NCBI GenBank assembly: GCA_014904845.1 | Contig: MU119341.1 | Location: 1-64,000 of the forward strand | Reading direction: 5' to 3' | DNA from: Acephala macrosclerotiorum | Lineage: Eukaryota > Ascomycota > Leotiomycetes > Helotiales > Mollisiaceae | DNA: 64,000 nucleotides | In this document: piece by piece, positions 44,929 to 56,766 of the stretch | How the letters are laid out: each line of letters opens with the position of its first letter | Position numbering within the stretch: position 1 is the first letter of the stretch | Program-made: the position numbers and the translations under genes | The notes under the pieces: generated by a model | Databases searched by the model: none | The model's input: only the letters and a program-made list of their open reading frames with translations | Told to the model about the DNA's origin: nothing

Positions 44929-46752
44929 CTTGTTGGGGTTATTTAGATGTCTATGGGACAGATAAGGCTCAAGTAGGTGGTCGTGTGCGTTCGTTGACAC
45001 TCAGTTTTGGCGTGTTTTACAGAGATTGCTATGGCTTCCAGGGTTCTGGGGTCACGCAGTAGTTGCCGAGCATGAACAGTGACCCGACAACGACAACGAG
45101 ATTAGTCTGCGACCACTAGAGCTTCGCAGAGCTGTTTGCGATTCCTCCGAGGCTGAAAGAGACGACGGGATTTGGATATAACGAGGTTATTCAGGAACAC
45201 AAGCGGAATGGAGCTCGGCCTTTAGCCAGCTTTCATCTTTAGCGTATTCATCACGTGCCGTGGAGCCTCCCCGAACTGACCTTGAGCTCCTTCTTTTATT
45301 CCTTCTTTCCTCCCTGATCGCCTTTGCTCTTTACTCCCTCCGCTTTTTCAATCGCAGCAAGAACTCCTTAGCCATGTGCTAAGAACGCCCCACTGCTCCA
45401 GATCTACAAGAGGTCTCCTTTTGAGAAGACCCTTGCACACCCCGTTCTCCGTCCGAAGTCCTGCCCTCTTGCTTTTGTGTATGCCGTCTGGATCTTTGTT
45501 AACTATCTCATATATCCCTGTACGCTTTACTTACTTGCCTTTTCATCAATGCTATTTTGGACCTTGCTGAAGGTTGCCAGGAATATATAGAGTGCTGCAA
45601 AATGAACGGCGAGTTCGGAGATGAGTTGGGTGATGTTCAAGTTTAATGAGTCTTGAGTATTATATACTCAGCACCTTTCACGCCAGCCGAGCACCGTTTA
45701 CTATCGTCTTTCGTGCGAGACTCGGTTAGCCCACAAGCTACATTTCTCTATCTCCTTCAGAGAATATCTAAAGAGGAAAGTTCAGGGAAGCGCGATCACG
45801 TGAGTTACGGCGTCCGATGACTGATTGAGAATGTTTGGCTGAACGATGTAAGTGCGAGAGTGCTAGTACAGGCCTTCGCTGGTTGAGTATCTGGTCAGAT
45901 GGACAATAGCTCCTTCCCGGCAATTTTATATGCCTGCATTGAGACAAAATAGAGGTATTTGCTGTCTCACAGGCTGGTCGAGGTTGTGGTGGGATTTTCT
46001 CGGCTAGAGTCGGACAACTGTCACTCCCGTCATACCAGACGACATTGTTGATTTATTCAACAGAACCGAGTATGTTTGCGATCGTTGAGTTAAGCTTCTA
46101 CACTCGAATGCTAATGTTGTCTAGTCTGACCTTCTAGAATTGCTTTCTGTCTTCCTTACTGAGAAGCAGGTTGAGAATCTACAGATGACCATATCTGCGG
46201 AGCCCAGTGGATTCGAAGCTTGTCGAAGATATTAGACTTTGTCGAAGCACGCTGCTTTCAGGGAAGGTCAAATGCAGCTAGAACCGGATTAGAATATCGA
46301 ACGACGTCCCGACGAGGACTTGAAGTCGACGTGCCGTATAAGTGCTGAAACCCTCATGATTGTCGGATGTTAGATGTTTAGCTAATTTGTCCTCACAGTA
46401 TAGTTTGTGGGCTACTATGCCCGTCTTGATTCCTCTCCCAATCACAAGCAAAGGTCATGCATTACGATCTGGGAATGAGATCGAGTTGGTGACTAGAGGC
46501 CCCGAATCAGCACCACTTCCGAGTGCATTCTTGTTCACCATACACGGTCGCCTCTGCAACTCGTTCGGGGCGTTGGAGGCCAATCGTAAAATGTTCTCGA
46601 GAAGGTCCTCAATGATCAACGTGCAGTGGCCCTCCAAAATACGCCAGGTGTATTGTGCTCAGTTGTTCCCCTGCGCAAGGTGGCTGTAGAGCTACATACC
46701 TCGCCAAGGCCATATTTGGGCGTATCGTCTACTCCTTCGTATAGGTGCCAAT
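44929..46752. other. Intergenic region
   Basis: It includes the Rtt103 promoter and about 1.7 kb without supported coding. A pyrimidine-rich tract lies near 45280-45360. Short frames show no family resemblance. Confidence 0.45.
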
Positions 46753-47438
46753 ATGTATCAGAAGCCAAATTTCTGGGCTCAGCGGGTCCCATTCAGCTTG
46801 TACATCAAACACGGCCAAAAGAAGCTCATTCCTAGAGGAGAGGCGCCAGCTCTCCAGCTTGTCGAACATACCAGCGCCCAGACTCATTGACTCGCTCGAC
46901 GACGGCGACTACACATATTTGATCATGACTCGTCTGCCTGGACGGCCGGTCATGCAAGAGCTCTATACGATGACCTATCCCGAGCGGGCTGCCCTTGCAA
47001 ACGACCTACGAGAGTGCATTCAGCCCTGTGTTTGACTACCGTCTTCTTGGCCGCCTCGGTGGCCCTTTTTACTCCGAAGATGAATTCAACGACTTTGTAA
47101 TTACCCAAGACCGCCTTCGAGGCCTATGCCACGCCCATCATCACAACATCTGTTTCACACATGCAGATTCAAACCCAAACAACATTCTCATAGACCTAGG
47201 ACGGCTCTCCGGTATTATTGATTTTGAATGCGCTGGTTATTACCCCGAGTACTGGGAGTACACCAAAGCTATATTTGGCACCCCAGGCCTTGACTCCTCC
47301 TTCCCTAATCTGTTCGAGGAAACATTCGAGAACGCTTTTCAAGATGAGTTAGATGCCGAAAAAAGCTCTGGCTTGCGAGACCTACGTTCTAGACCGACTC
47401 ACAGTCACTTTTGGTGCTGGAAATGTTTAAATGTCTGA
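46753..47438 (+). pseudogene. APH-family phosphotransferase, broken
   Basis: The N-terminus reads well from ATG 46753 (FWAQRVPFSLYIKHGQKK) up to about 46867, where the frame shifts by one to continue as APRLIDSLDDGDYTYLIMTRLPGRP. A second break near 47015 joins ANDLRE to FDYRLLGRLGGPF and seems to have lost roughly ten residues. The catalytic part is preserved: FTHADSNPNNILID is the Brenner motif with catalytic Asp and Asn, and IIDFECAGYYPEYWEYTK holds the metal-binding Asp. Fungal members are kinase-like enzymes of unknown substrate. Two independent breaks make function unlikely. Confidence 0.7.
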
Positions 47439-48067
47439 TCCTATTCCTCTTCTATAGGAGCAGTCTTGTCACAACCCTTTCGTGCCATCGCTTCTGCAAA
47501 CACGACCCCTTGCCCCCGTTCGCTCTGCTCGGCCCGTTTGTGTTGCAGTCCTTGATCGGGTTCCTGCGCCACCGATCAAGCGCAATGTCGGCCCCCTTGG
47601 GGCGGGCCACCTGACCTCCTTGCCGTCTCTTTGATCCAAGCGGATAATGGCAAGCAGTCATCGGTAGCACACTTTCAGAACTTAGCACTGCCAATTTTAA
47701 CGATACGTCCCAGTGATGCTTCTAATCCAAGTCAACCTCAAAATCAGCCTTGTGCTATACTTATTGGGTTTCAGTTGGTGATGGCAATTCGGCTGTTGTT
47801 GGACTTCACAGTCGATCTAGCAGAGCATGAGAACACTTCAAGAGTATAAAGCTAGATAGCTTCTCAATCCTCGGAGCTCATTCGTCTCATCTCGATATCT
47901 TAACAAATTATTTCCTCCCTGCTTCCTCAAATTTATATTGTAGTCTTCTAGCTTTAGAACATCTTGTGCTTCTAGTTCTACTGTCTTGTATACTCATACC
48001 ATGTAATTTGCTCTACGCCCCACGCAATGTTTCGTTTATTGATCAATCTATAGATATATCCTCCACT
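47439..48067. other. Intergenic region
   Basis: Nothing recognisable apart from the end of the broken phosphotransferase and the leader of the next gene. Confidence 0.4.
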
Positions 48068-48453
48068 ATGAATGACAATGCTAAGTACGAGCCTGGGGGA
48101 ATGTACATCCTCCTCTCCGCCCTCACTAACGGGGGAATGCACTGGGGTATCTCCGTCATGGTCTCACCTCCTTTCGGGATGATCTACGATGCAACCGTGA
48201 ACCGACAGCGGTGGACCGTGGCGACTCGACGAGCACATGACAGAAAACGTCGCCTCCTCTCAAAAAAATCGTCGGTGGATTGCAGAACAAATGTGGTATA
48301 GAGGGGAATATGCAAGATTGGATCCGCGATGTTCTCACCCAAGTTCCTTGCCCTCCTGAAGGTGGCTATGTACGGCGCTGGGGAGAGGACTTTCGCTGTA
48401 GGATATGGGTCAAGGAGGCTGTGGAGAGGCTCAGATTGGCGGGATTAATTTAA
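48068..48453 (+). pseudogene. Short conserved fungal protein with homopolymer frameshift
   Basis: ATG 48068 opens a frame (GGMYILLSALTNGGMHWGI, SPPFGMIYDATV) resembling a family of small fungal proteins of about 130-170 residues whose N-terminal motif is YL.LS.L..G.FHWG.Y; I do not know its function. The frame fails after a run of seven A (48262-48268). Adding one A would lead straight into IVGGLQNKCGIEGNMQDWI and on to CRIWVKEAVERLRLAGLI and TAA at 48451-48453, which is the family's usual ending. So either one A was lost from the gene or the assembly has a homopolymer error. Confidence 0.6.
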
Positions 48454-49205
48454 AACTACCCTACGGAAGGTATTCAAGACGAGGCGTTCAGGCTTAGTGA
48501 AAGAGCTAGACGTAACGGCCATCACAGCCTCGCAGGTTCTCCGTCATTAAAGCATATTGTTTTGGGATTCTCAGTATGTACTCTGGGAATGCCAGAGGCA
48601 TAAGAAAAGTGCGTGGTCTGTTGTATTGAATAACGACCTCGAATTCTCGATCACAACGCTTTGTCCGCTTTCTTCTTCCTCAATCACAGCAGGCTGGGAG
48701 CACCAGAAATTTAAGCTTCTCGCGGCCAGACAGCTCTCCTGATGCGGGGCCTTGCTGTCCCTCATTATGGTGGGCTAGTGCATAGACGGACTCTGGGGTA
48801 CCACAACCAGTGATCCGAACATTCCGCTTCGAGCACTCAAGCCGAGCTGCACGGACTTTTCCCACTTCCAATCAATTCCGTTCACGCTGCATTGCGGTGT
48901 TGCTCCCAACACACGTACCCTTGGTTGTGATTGGTTTCCATATATTTACCAGCAGCGGGCCACTCCGTACCGCGGCATCCTCGGTATCGTTCATTCCCAA
49001 ATGGAGCGTTCCCTGCGATCCGACATGCACCTTCCCAATATCCAAATTTTCTGACTATGCAATTCTTGACAGATTCGGTACCCTGAAATTTTTGTTTTGG
49101 CATGGATCGTAACGTACAAGTACAAAAACTTGCAATTGTTCTTCATACGTCTCAGAAGTTTTCAACTCCTGTCAAACCTGGATTCGTTTCCAGAATAGCT
49201 TCCCT
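48454..49205. other. Intergenic region
   Basis: No coding support; promoter of the TRI14-like gene at its right end. Confidence 0.4.
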
Positions 49206-50396
49206 ATGATGCCTGCCTTCTTTACTCTCTCTAAACTCTTGCTTGGAGCATCAGTAGCGACAGGAATTCTTGCATCATCCACATTCTCGCTTTCCGACAG
49301 AGAACTTCCTACCTTCAAGAGCAAATGTCCGCCATTCAATGGGACTTTTGTCATTGACCAGTACAAGCTGTATCCCGAGAATGCTGATTTTGACTTCAAA
49401 AAATGTCTTCTCTACATTGGGTACGTTCTTCAATTCCTCACAAAGCCATATTCTAGTTGCTGTTAATTCGATTCTGGGTATGCAATGTTAACGACGAAAA
49501 GGTGCCTCTGGAACGCCACAGTAGGAGTCTATGACCCTTATGCCAACAAAATGGTTGACATCCTCGAATTTCCCGGCATATCCCACAACAGCGACTACCA
49601 CATCGGTGGCGTAGGTGTCGATCAAGCATCTGGCCTCCTCTCCATCGTCGTCGACGCCGCGGACGCCTTCGTTACGGGCGGAGCAGACATTTCCGGCACA
49701 AACTGGATCATGCAATGGGATCCTGTTTCTAAATCCGTTCTTTACAAAGTTAACCTCACCGACACAGCACATGGGAAGTATGGAGGATACCAAGATGTGG
49801 AACAGGATCCCGAAGGAAACATGTATGTTGTGGGCACGTATCCCAGTTCCATTCTGAAAGTGAGTAAGGATGGGAGGACGGTCACACCCTGGTATCTCTC
49901 CAATCCACCTGCTGGAGCAACGAATATCACTGGTTATGCCGGTCTAGCAGCCAAAGGATGGACCCTTCTCGCAAACGACAACCTAGGTGGAGCACCTGCG
50001 CAGATTGTCAAATTCAATATGCATGCGAAAATTGGAGTTCCAGTTCCTGTTCCGCATTACCCAAACACAACGATCGTTGCCAGTGATGCTATCTATCTTC
50101 CACCGAGGTATAGAGGCACCGTATTGTTGGTTGCGGAAGATACTGAAGGCATCTCGGTTTTAAGAAGCAAGGATGGAAAGTGGGACTGGGCAGAGTATCT
50201 TGGGAGAATTCCGAATCCAGTGGCGAGTAGTTATGCAACTGCTCCAATTCAAGTTGGGGATGCGCTATATGTTGTTGCAATACCGGTAGGTGATGTTTCA
50301 ACGCTGGGAAGTACCTCTGGGAATAGGACTTTATTCGAATTCCCGGACATCACCGCGCAGGTGGACAATTTGCTGTCTGTGGATGCAAATGATTAA
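49206..50396 (+). CDS. TRI14-like secreted protein
   Basis: Exons 49206-49420 and 49502-50396 (intron GTACGT...AAAAG) give 369 residues. The first 24 or so residues form a signal peptide (AFFTLSKLLLGASVATGIL). The mature part has the conserved opening KCPPFNGTFVIDQYKLYPENADFD and blade-like repeats such as GGYQDVEQDPEGNMYVVGTYPSSILKV, typical of the fungal TRI14-like family, predicted to fold as a beta-propeller. In Fusarium, TRI14 sits in the trichothecene cluster and contributes to virulence but not to the toxin chemistry; homologues are widespread outside such clusters, so no toxin pathway is implied. It is intact and converges on the P450 gene. Confidence 0.85.
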
Positions 50397-51030
50397 GAAA
50401 CGAAGTTCGTTGATTGTCATGATAATCAAAGGAATAGCATAAGGCACCTGACTTGAATGTCCTCGCTCGATCTGGACATTCATTTTCGAATTTAGTTTAA
50501 CCAAACAAGGAAAGCCGAGTTCTACGTATATTCTGCTTTTGCTTAGCGTCAGGCTTGGACCGCTCTTCATCTGCAAGTTCAGCGCTTTGAAAGTCATTCA
50601 AGTTTGCGCGCCTACTAGGCCCAACTCTCTAAGTGCCAGGACGAGAGCCGCAACACCCAAGAGAACAACAGTCTAGAACGTGTGCCATGAATTCGAACCC
50701 CGCTTGTCCCTCTACAGTGCTAAGAATCCTCCTGGTTTTGTTTCTTCACGAAATCTAGTCTCATTTTGATGCGTGTCCCAAGGTCTGAGAAAGTTTCGTA
50801 GGGAATCGTCTCATCTTTTTCGTCGCCTAAAATATTAGACGTCCTCTGGCTGTTGATGTCTTTCAGAAGCGCGCGGATGTTGGAGCGCTAATTTCGCTGC
50901 TCGTGTTTGGATCTCCTTGTGAAAATCTGACGAGCTTTTAAGAGAAAAAAATTCCATTTCAATGCTTTTTCCTTTTCTAGTGCTAGGCTGTCCATCCATG
51001 TCCTAAAGCGATGCCAGGGGAGAATTACAT
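50397..51030. other. Convergent 3' intergenic region
   Basis: It lies between the TRI14-like and P450 genes. A tRNA-like B-box word near 50690 was examined and not supported. Confidence 0.45.
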
Positions 51031-52730
51031 TCATAACTGCTGAACCACTTTCAACCGCCCCCATAGCTCAGGTTTAGTCATAGAATGAAATACTTTCATC
51101 GTTTTCATCGTACCATCTAAGCCCCACGCCTGATTCCTCTCTTCATACTTTCCTCTATCAAGTTCGAAGTCGAAGTTCCACAACAAATGCGATGTTATAA
51201 GACGCATCTCCATGTAAGCTAAGTTTCTCCCAACGCACACTCTAGGTCCTGTACCAAATGGCAAAGAAGCATTTAGCTTGTCACTTGCAAACCTCTCATC
51301 TTCTCCTAGCCAACGTTCAGGGAGAAACATGTCTGGCTCATGAAAATTCAGGTGTGATCGTGTTGCTGCCCAGGGTGAGACGGCGACCGTCTTCCCTGCC
51401 GGGACATAGTAGCCATCAATGGTAGCGCCACCTGGGGGAACGATACGTTGCTGACTCGCTGCTGAGGGTGGGAACAGACGTAGCGCCTCGTAGAGGGTCG
51501 CTTCGAGATACCGAAGTTTCCTCACTTTCACCCACTTGATATCTTCGTCTGACACGAAAGTCTCTCTGACTTCGCTAACTAAGCGGTTGTATACATCTGG
51601 GTGTGTGCATACGTAGTACGTCCAGCCAGTAAGAGTTGTTGCAGTTGTATCAGTTCCTGCACTGATGAATAAAGCCATGTTAAGGATGATTTCCGTCTGT
51701 GAAAGTGATTTCTTCGATTCGTTGTTGTTGTTGAGAATTTGAGACATGAAGTCAGGGTGATCTCGATCTGGATTTTGAAGGCGGCGGATTGTCTTCTCGC
51801 GTGAGTTGTTAAGGTGGATTTTCCTCCATTCAGCCGCTTTTGTAGGAACAAGGAGCTTCATCATGAGGCACTCAAGCCATGTGCCTACGCCGCTCAATCG
51901 GCGTATGCCCTGGGTCCAAGTAGCTGCTATGAAGACATTGATGACAGACCTAGACCACTCTGTAGCAGATGCTTGGTCCAAACAACCAAAGGGCTCTGCA
52001 AAACACAAATCTCCCATTACGTTAAACGCAACATACGTGTCTACGAACGTGATTAGTCAAGTTCTCGCAAAAAGATTGATTTGTATAGGGCTTACACCAA
52101 CTTGAGAAATCCACCGGTTGGTTCACCGCTGCCATTTTCTTGAATACTGTCACAAGCTTATGGACATGAAGTCGAAGCAAGCTTTCCTCATGTAGTAGTG
52201 CAGTGTTTGTGAACAAATAACCTAATGCCCTACGCTGACGAGCGTGCTCTGTGCCCAGAGCTAAGCTCACGCCAGTCTGTCCCTCTACACTTCCGACCGC
52301 TCCGAGGAAAATTGGACTCTTCTCCATGTTTAGACCGCCTTTCTGTGAGAATGGTCAGCTCTGACACCTTTCAGCTCGGTCTTAACTCACTCGATGACCA
52401 TATATTTCCTCGCGGGCCTCTACACTGACAAAGCTAAGTTCTTCCGGAGAGACTCTCACGGCTGGGCCATATTTCTCATGCAGCCACCTATAATAGATGT
52501 GTTGATTTCCGCTTACCAGTGCAAAGGTAGCAGGCAGCTCTGACACGCTATTAATCCATGGGCCAGGAACTGAACGCAACGAGTGAAAGAACCGTCTTTG
52601 AACGATCTGGATAACAAAACAAAGCACCAACTAGTGATTATAAGTATGAGTTCTCAAATATAGATGGGCGGCGTACGAGGATTGCAAGCGTTGTGGCCAC
52701 GGAGGCTGCAGAGAATTGGTTGACGATCAT
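51031..52730 (-). CDS. Cytochrome P450 monooxygenase
   Basis: Four exons (52730-52677, 52630-52391, 52342-52096, 52040-51031) join in phase to give 516 residues, normal for a microsomal fungal P450. An N-terminal hydrophobic segment (LAILLVLCFVIQIVQ) anchors it in the endoplasmic reticulum, followed by the proline-rich hinge VPGPW. The I-helix oxygen-binding motif AGTDTT is at about 308-313, ExxR (EALR) at 365-368, PERW at 421-424, and the haem loop FGTGPRVCVG has its ligand Cys near 449. The substrate is unknown; MGDLCFAEPFGCL resembles CYP65-like fungal families, many of which act in secondary metabolism. Every key residue is present, unlike its broken neighbours. Confidence 0.93.
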
Positions 52731-53347
52731 CACTGCTGCAAGGCGAAGGAAATGTTCGAAATGTGCAAGTATCTCAAACGAGTGAGTTTCTGTATAATTC
52801 TAATTGCTTTCACAATGAATTCCTCTTCCAAGCTGGTAGCTCAAGTTGTGTTAGGATAAGCTCTAGCTACCAAGCAACCATCGGCTAGGAGAAAGTTGAT
52901 TGTTATATGTGTCTGCTCAATCCTCAGGCTTCCGGGTTGTCACCTACGAATTGCAAGGCATTACGAAGCTTATTTCTAGTTGATAAAATGAGCAGCTTCA
53001 CCATTGTTTATCCTAATTGAGGCTAGCATTCGTCCCTGCCCATGTATACCCCACGAACAGTGAAAATAAGTTCCGCATTTTTCGAGTCTGCCAAGAGTAT
53101 AGGCTAATGCTTTTTCAGAAGAGCACATATTCGATGTGCTCAAAGTAGCTCATATTCCTTGTAGTCTTACATCCTCGGTCGGAGACTGCGGGACTAGCCG
53201 CACAGATGTCTGACTGTCCACGTACCCAGATGTCGTGCTTGAACGTTAAGCGGAGTATCACTATTGGAACCTAATATGGTGATTGTTGGTTCATATTCAT
53301 GCCAAGGGCATGCGTGAGACCATGTCACGGGCAAATATATAGCTGAT
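52731..53347. promoter_or_regulatory. Divergent promoter region, P450 / methyltransferase
   Basis: About 0.6 kb lies between the divergent starts of the P450 gene and the methyltransferase relic, so they may once have been co-regulated. No specific operator is recognised. Confidence 0.4.
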
Positions 53348-54210
53348 GAGTGTCTCTTGGGGGAGACCAAGATAAGAGACTCCGAACGACTTCACGCAAC
53401 ATACCAATACCGCGCAGCCATGGTCCTCCTCGATACCAAGGAATTAGCAAAAGGCTATACTGTTGTCAGCAATACCCAATTCGACGCAGGGCTATTTCTT
53501 CTCAAAAGACTTGGAATTGCTCCCGGCAATCGCGTTCTCGACGTCGGATGCGGACCTGGCAACCTCACAGCCCATATAGCAGAACTCGCCGGAAAGGATG
53601 GAAGTGTGGTTGGCATCGATCCAAGTAAAGAGCGCATCGCCCTCGCCATTGAGCTGGAGAAAGTCACGCCGAATTTGTCGTTTTTCGAGGGAAGAGCCGA
53701 AGACCTTTCACACTTCCCCCCAGCCAGCTTCGGTATTGTCTTCGTGAATTCCACTTTCCACTGGGTGCAAGACCAGCCTGCGGCAATCAGAGAATTTGCG
53801 CGTGTATTGAAATCAGGAGGCCGCCTCGGAATTTCAAGCGGATCTGGAGACTATGTCGCAGCACACGAAAAGATCAAGGCAGATGTGTTGTCAAGAGAGC
53901 CTACCGCAACTATCCTGAGAAAGGCGGCCCAAAATTTATCAAGCAGTGTGAGCTCGAAACTCTCCTGGACAATTCTGGGTTCTCTGAGAGAGAAATCGTC
54001 GTAAACACGATCGTCAAGTCGGCTAGGGATGGGGAAGCTATGATCGAGTAGTTGGATACTAGTTCGTCTGGGGCGACGTATGGCGGCATCCCTTTGGGTT
54101 TACGGCCAAAGGCCAGGGAGGAAATGAAGCAAGAATGGGCTAAGATTACCACAGAGGAAGGAATCCGAATGGAAATGGAGCTGTTGGTGACTGTTGGTGT
54201 GAAGGATTGA
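53348..54210 (+). pseudogene. Class I SAM methyltransferase, broken
   Basis: The core is clear: motif I VLDVGCGPGNLTAHI, the acidic loop GSVVGIDPSKER, and the NSTFHWVQDQPAAIREFARVLKSGGRL region of UbiE-like small-molecule methyltransferases. The frame shifts by one near 53896-53903 (after SREP), continues as YPEKGGPKFIKQ, is stopped by TAG at 54049-54051, and ends naturally with TGA at 54208-54210. The first clear ATG is 53420, but the frame is open upstream and homology-like sequence starts earlier, so the true start may be in a lost exon. Two lesions argue for a pseudogene. Confidence 0.75.
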
Positions 54211-54994
54211 GTGCTTTACCTATTTTCTCGAGGAGATTGGAAATTGAAAAAAAAAAAAAAAATTCAACCGCACGCCCAGATCCTCTGATTTTTAATCTTC
54301 CAATCCGAGGTGCTCATTTCCCTTCTCGAAAACTCGTCAGCAAACGCCTGTAGCGCATGCATTAATTCTTTCTCCAAAAATAATACTCACCCCAATAGGA
54401 ACATCAGTACATACTAGTCCCTGCGAATTTCTGCACGCCCAATAACGGGAAATAACGGGAGGACGAACTGCAGCTCTTCGGGAACGAAAGCATCTGCAAG
54501 TCTGTCGCCGCTATGAATCTCTTTGCCACGACTGCCTTTTGAGGAAAATTGGAAGTAGTAGAGCTAAAATAGTCTATTTCTACACACGGAGATAAGTCAG
54601 ACAGCCTGATTACTCAATGCAGTCTGCCGCTGATGAAGGAATTCTCACCCTTGTCATTGCCACTACTTCATAAAGCGTAACCCACATAGAACCGTCGGAC
54701 CGACTACAGTGAGCAAGTTATTGCAGTGCGTTCTGCAAAATTCCAGGAATCATGTCCCCCACTGCCCTTTCACATATCATGACATAACAAAAACAGTTTC
54801 TAGTCCGAGCCGACGCATACGACAATCCCAGATTCTCTAGTGCCGACTATCAGGAACAGGAACAAAATTCGCTGACGACTCATGCCCCGGTTTCTCTTTT
54901 TGACCGACACCAAAAGCCTTCTTTCGCTTCCCAGTGCTCTTTGTCTTCGGGTTGAGCCACATCACCATTTCACGGGGTATGTGCATTTTCCACC
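54211..54994. other. Intergenic region with A17 tract
   Basis: A run of about 17 A at 54247-54262 follows the methyltransferase relic. No gene is recognised. Confidence 0.4.
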
Positions 54995-55551
54995 ATGCCG
55001 CTGCCACCATCAGTCTCAGGACAGTCTCCATTGGAGCCAGCGACCACTATCTTCGAACCGAAAGATACAGATAGTGAACTGTTGGATGTAGGATTTAACA
55101 CAAACCTTGACGAGAAGGAGAAGGAGAAGGAGAAGGAGAGAGAGTTTTCCAAGGAGATTGGCGAAAATTTCATCGCTCACGATCCTCCGGCTTCATTGAG
55201 CTCTAAGCATGAGATCAATGGCGGCACTCCACCAATTGAGCCTGGGTCCGAGTTCATTATATGGCGGGATGAACCAGAATATCGAGATCCGGAGAATCCT
55301 GTGCATTGGTTCTCAACCAAAAAATGGGTCAATATTTGTACTATTTCTGTCATCAGTTTCCTTGTGTAAGTGAGATCCACGCCAACTGATGATCTGCTCG
55401 AGAAATTTAGCTGAATTTCAACAGGCCTCTTGTGTCCTCGATGCTTGCACCAGGGGTTGAGCTTGTGATGGAGGACTTCAATACGAAATCAACGACATTT
55501 GCAACACGCACTGCCGTTGACTGCGGAGTAGTTTGCATTACGCCATCTTGA
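54995..55551 (+). pseudogene. MFS transporter, 5' fragment
   Basis: ATG 54995 opens a cytoplasmic N-terminus with a (KE)n run and the segment PENPVHWFSTKKWVN that precedes helix 1 in fungal drug/polyamine-type MFS transporters (DHA1). The intron 55366-55434 joins in phase to PLVSSMLAPGVELVMEDFN, the loop after helix 1. The family then continues with helix 2, but here the reading becomes unrelated and stops at 55549-55551. About 150 of the usual 500-odd residues remain; the rest is absent from the window, so this is a truncated gene. Confidence 0.75.
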
Positions 55552-56766
55552 GAATGAGTGCGTGGAGCAATTTATTCGGTGACATTCACGGACGGAGTGT
55601 CTGTGCCTGAAGGACCCTGAGGTGAACACGAATGCCCCGCATCATTTTATCATTTCCCCCCCTTTTTGCCGAAACTTAGCGAAAATGTGCTCTATATGCC
55701 TCATGTCGTTGTAAGCATTACGCGGAGCTGAATTTCCGCATATTTGAGAGGCTCAAACACAAATAGCCGCAAATATATACAGGACAGTTCAATATTTAGT
55801 GCCACATTTATATTTTAACCGACTCTCCTTGACGATTTAGTACCGTGGTGTGGGATCTAGCCACAAATATCTTGGAAGACTCCATATCCTAGAGGAACTG
55901 AAGCCTGTCTTTATTCAAAAATTATTCCAGCAAGCTTTGAATACACTTTAGCAAAATTTACTACCTCCGTACTTTATTTTCGCCCGTACTCTCCTGCTGA
56001 GATCCATTAATAATGTGCTCCAAATGCCTCGGCCACATCTCATTCGGCCAGAAATCCATCACTCCTGTCTAGAAGCCTCGAAACCACTCAAAATAGATCT
56101 ATAAACAGGATTAAGGATTCTTGCCGCACAAAGCTTGTAGTATCGCGGATTGCCAAGACTACTGCTATCTAATCGAGTCTTGGCATTTGAGCAAGTTTGC
56201 TCTATTTTGCTCAAAACAGCAATGGTTTCCGCGAGGTACCATATGCCCACCGCTCTTATCGAGTATTGCTTACATTAACATCTCGCGAGGGTGGGCTTGC
56301 GGATAACCCTAAGGCGTGGCTGAGACTCGGCATTGGTATTTGAATCCTTCTCGGCAAGGCGAGCGGGGCGGTCGTTCGTGGAAGAACATCGTCTCAGCAA
56401 TTCTGCTCACCGTGTCCACTATTATGTATTTACGAGGGGGATTTGCAGAGGGTGTACCTTAGAGAAAGAAGAAATAAAAGGGCTTTAAGCATTCGCAATT
56501 TTATCAGTGTCCTGGCGCATACTGGTGGAACCCAAATTCTGCAGAGCTGAGGAAAAGCTGTCCACTTAGTACTTCTCGATTGCGACCTGCAGTTTCACAC
56601 CAATTCAAAGTTGAGGCTGACATCTCGCGTGGAAGCAATATGTACATTTGAATACTCAAGATGAATGCATTCGTTTTCATAGTTTCAGTCTTAACACCAA
56701 ACAATGCATTTCGTCAACCCAACGCCGGCAATGCTATCAAACGAGCACACAAAGCAAACCAATAAG
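55552..56766. other. Intergenic region before midasin
   Basis: There is no recognisable coding or repeat. It contains the 3' end and downstream region of the midasin gene. Confidence 0.45.

Noticed and set aside
50641..50720. Possible tRNA on the minus strand (GGTTCGAAT B-box word)
   Set aside because: No A-box, no matching acceptor stem and no anticodon arm could be found at the right distance.
53357..53420. TTG at 53357 as start of the methyltransferase
   Set aside because: Non-ATG start with no support; the frame simply stays open upstream, so the true start is unknown.
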